From positions 36,617-100,616 of the forward strand of contig NZ_FOXM01000016.1 of NCBI RefSeq assembly GCF_900115715.1: a DNA stretch of 64,000 nucleotides, read 5' to 3'. The DNA is from Geopseudomonas sagittaria (GTDB lineage: Bacteria > Pseudomonadota > Gammaproteobacteria > Pseudomonadales > Pseudomonadaceae). Position numbers and translations under genes: made by a program. Positions within the stretch are counted from its first letter, which is position 1. Each line of letters begins with the position of its first letter. The notes below the pieces were generated by a model that saw only the letters and a program-made list of their open reading frames with translations, ran no database searches and was not told where the DNA came from. Shown here in pieces: positions 62,545 through 64,000 of the stretch.

Positions 62545-63486
62545 CTACTCAGCAAGCCCGAGCTTACCCCGCACCTTGCCGAACAGGGCAACCCCTGCCA
62601 CTACCACCCCGCCGACCACTATGCCGAAGGCGGCATTGAGCAGCGTGGGAACCAGGGCCTGGAGCGCTACACCTATAGCAGATCCTGCGTCCCCCGCACG
62701 GGCCAACTGCTCGATGCCATGATGCACCATGGGGATGCCGTGGGTCAGGATGGCGCCACCGACCATGAACATGGCCGCGGTGCCCACGACCGAGAGTCCT
62801 CTCATCAGGTAAGGCGCGGCGCTGAGGATCACGCCGCCGAAGCGTTTCGCCAGACGCGAATCGCGCTGACAGAGATGAAGCCCGAGGTCATCCAGCTTCA
62901 CTATCCCCGCCACCAGACCATACACACCGACAGTCATCACGATGCCGATGACCGACAGCACAAGCACCTGCTGCATGAAGGCCGCTGCAGCTACTGCCCC
63001 CAAGGTAATGGCGATTATCTCCGCGGAGAGGATGAAGTCCGTGCGGACTGCACCTTTGATCTTGTCCTGCTCAAATGCAACCATGTCGACAGCGGGGTCA
63101 CTCAATGCCGCTAGCTGCCGGGCATGGTCGGCGTCCTCTTCCACCTTGCTGTGCAGGAACTTGTGAGCCAGCTTCTCGAAGCCCTCGAAACACAGGAACG
63201 CGCCCCCCAGCATCAGCAAAGGCGTGATCGCCCAAGGCGCAAGCGCACTGATCAGCAGAGCGGCAGGGACCAGGATCAGCTTGTTGAGGAATGAACCCTT
63301 GGCGACCGCCCACACCACCGGCAACTCCCGGTCTGCAGGGACCCCGGTTACCTGCTGGGCATTCAAGGCGAGGTCATCACCGAGCACTCCAGCCGTCTTT
63401 CTGGCCGCCACCTTGGTCATCACCGAGACGTCGTCGAGGATGGTGGCAATGTCATCAATCAATGCGAGCAAGCTACTTCCAGCCAA
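62545..63486 (-). CDS. DUF808 family membrane protein (YedI-like)
   Basis: 313 residues. [46 protein letters not shown] is the DUF808 N-terminus, followed by several membrane segments with [16 protein letters not shown]. No function is established for the family. It is monocistronic next to the rRNA operon. Confidence 0.9.
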   Translation of the reverse strand: MAGSSLLALIDDIATILDDVSVMTKVAARKTAGVLGDDLALNAQQVTGVPADRELPVVWAVAKGSFLNKLILVPAALLISALAPWAITPLLMLGGAFLCFEGFEKLAHKFLHSKVEEDADHARQLAALSDPAVDMVAFEQDKIKGAVRTDFILSAEIIAITLGAVAAAAFMQQVLVLSVIGIVMTVGVYGLVAGIVKLDDLGLHLCQRDSRLAKRFGGVILSAAPYLMRGLSVVGTAAMFMVGGAILTHGIPMVHHGIEQLARAGDAGSAIGVALQALVPTLLNAAFGIVVGGVVVAGVALFGKVRGKLGLAE

Positions 63487-63660
63487 GTTGGTACTCCCTG
63501 CGTTCTGGTTGTTGGTTCAAGCCATCATCACCAACGATATCCATGCTGCAAGTCATTTTCGCGCAGCATGCGGTGACAGAGCGCTTAGCGGCCCCAAGGA
63601 AGACGTCGCTATGATGACAGCAATTGCATGGTGTACAGGCTTCCCCCCGCCGAAAAGCCG

Positions 63661-63692
63661 AAACCCCGACCAGCGTTAGCTGATCGGGGTTT
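63661..63692 (-). terminator. Rho-independent terminator of the rRNA operon
   Basis: AAACCCCGACCAGC (63661-63674) pairs with GCTGATCGGGGTTT (63679-63692), one mismatch or wobble, four-base loop, T-rich on the minus-strand 3' side. It lies about 10 bp after the 5S gene end. Confidence 0.85.
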
Positions 63693-63701
63693 CTGTATAG
63701 G

Positions 63702-63820
63702 TGCTTGACGATGACCTACTCTCACATGGAGAAGCTCCACACTACCATCGGCGATGCGTCGTTTCACTGCTGAGTTCGGGATGGGATCAGGTGGTTCCAA
63801 CGCTCTATGGTCGTCAAGCA
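63702..63820 (-). rRNA. rrf: 5S ribosomal RNA
   Basis: Read on the minus strand it begins TGCTTGACGACCATAGAGCG and ends with ATCGTCAAGC, with the pairing ends and the CCGAACTCAG block typical of Pseudomonas 5S. About 119 nt. Confidence 0.95.
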
Positions 63821-63951
63821 ATTTGTTGGGGAATCGTTTTTAGTCGCTCCCCCTAATTGGGTATGTGATATCGGTGTATCTTCGGTAATTTCACGCGTTC
63901 CTGCAAGCTTTCGGCCTGTCACACGCAAACAACAAATTGTTTGGGTGTTAT

Positions 63952-64000
63952 ATGGTCAAGCCTCACGGGCAATTAGTACTGGTTAGCTCAACGCCTCACA
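63952..64000 (-). rRNA. rrl: 23S ribosomal RNA, 3' end only
   Basis: The minus strand reads GTTGAGCTAACCAGTACTAA followed by TTGCCCGTGAGGCTTGACCAT, the conserved 3' end of 23S. The rest of the gene lies beyond the window. Confidence 0.92.

Overview
The window is a high-GC Pseudomonas chromosome segment. The evidence is the order thrS-infC-rpmI-rplT-pheS-pheT-ihfA-merR-tRNA-Pro, the PA2776/PA2778/PA2779-type genes that follow it, and the rRNA operon entering at the right edge. About 1-47.5 kb is the end of an integrative and conjugative element (ICE) of the MobH / PFL_4700 (TIGR037xx) type, abutting the 3' end of tRNA-Pro(GGG). From 47.6 to 64 kb the sequence is ordinary core genome.

The ICE transfer genes are recognisable and colinear with the family: TIGR03747 (cut by the left edge), RAQPRD, TIGR03758, TIGR03745, TIGR03750, TIGR03746, TIGR03749, TIGR03752, TIGR03751 lipoprotein, TIGR03744/TraC-like ATPase, then TIGR03756, TIGR03755, a small membrane protein and TraG-N, followed by a DUF3742 gene (opposite strand), ardC and the MobH relaxase. 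Two cargo blocks are wedged into this series. No integrase is visible beside the relaxase.

Cargo block 1 (about 0.6-15.8 kb, between TIGR03747 and RAQPRD) is a defence island. It holds an AAA ATPase/RloB-like pair, whose second gene is fused to the tail of a serine recombinase, plus MvaT-like and HU-like nucleoid proteins, a Wadjet/MksBEFG-type operon (jetA-jetB-jetC-jetD) and a type I restriction-modification operon (hsdM-hsdS-hsdR). hsdR is frameshifted near its start by a 71-bp insertion bounded by 37-bp direct repeats. A diverged second copy of the TIGR03747 3' end lies at 3.4-3.65 kb.

Cargo block 2 (about 23.3-39.3 kb, between the TIGR03744 ATPase and TIGR03756) is a catabolic island that appears to run from outer membrane to cytosol: OprD-type porin, exported M20D amidohydrolase, Tat-exported flavin amine oxidase, exported cytochrome c, exported RidA-family protein, MHS-type transporter, ThDP-dependent decarboxylase-like enzyme, PuuC/KauB-like aldehyde dehydrogenase, a cytosolic M20 deacylase and a LysR regulator. 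I infer stepwise oxidation of an amino acid or amine, possibly released from an N-acyl conjugate: amine to imine in the periplasm, RidA-assisted hydrolysis, uptake, decarboxylation to an aldehyde and oxidation to an acid. The substrate is not determined. The island is flanked by a broken serine-recombinase N-terminus on the left and by an internally deleted IS1182-type element and a GGDEF fragment on the right.

The chromosomal part carries translation genes with an AUU start on infC and a strong hairpin between rplT and pheS, an alpha/beta hydrolase, tRNA-Val(GAC), a PuuB-like FAD oxidoreductase, the PA2778/PA2779-type pair, a coiled-coil protein, an Atm1/HMT1-type ABC exporter, a macro-domain protein, a DUF808 membrane protein, 5S rRNA and the 3' end of 23S rRNA.
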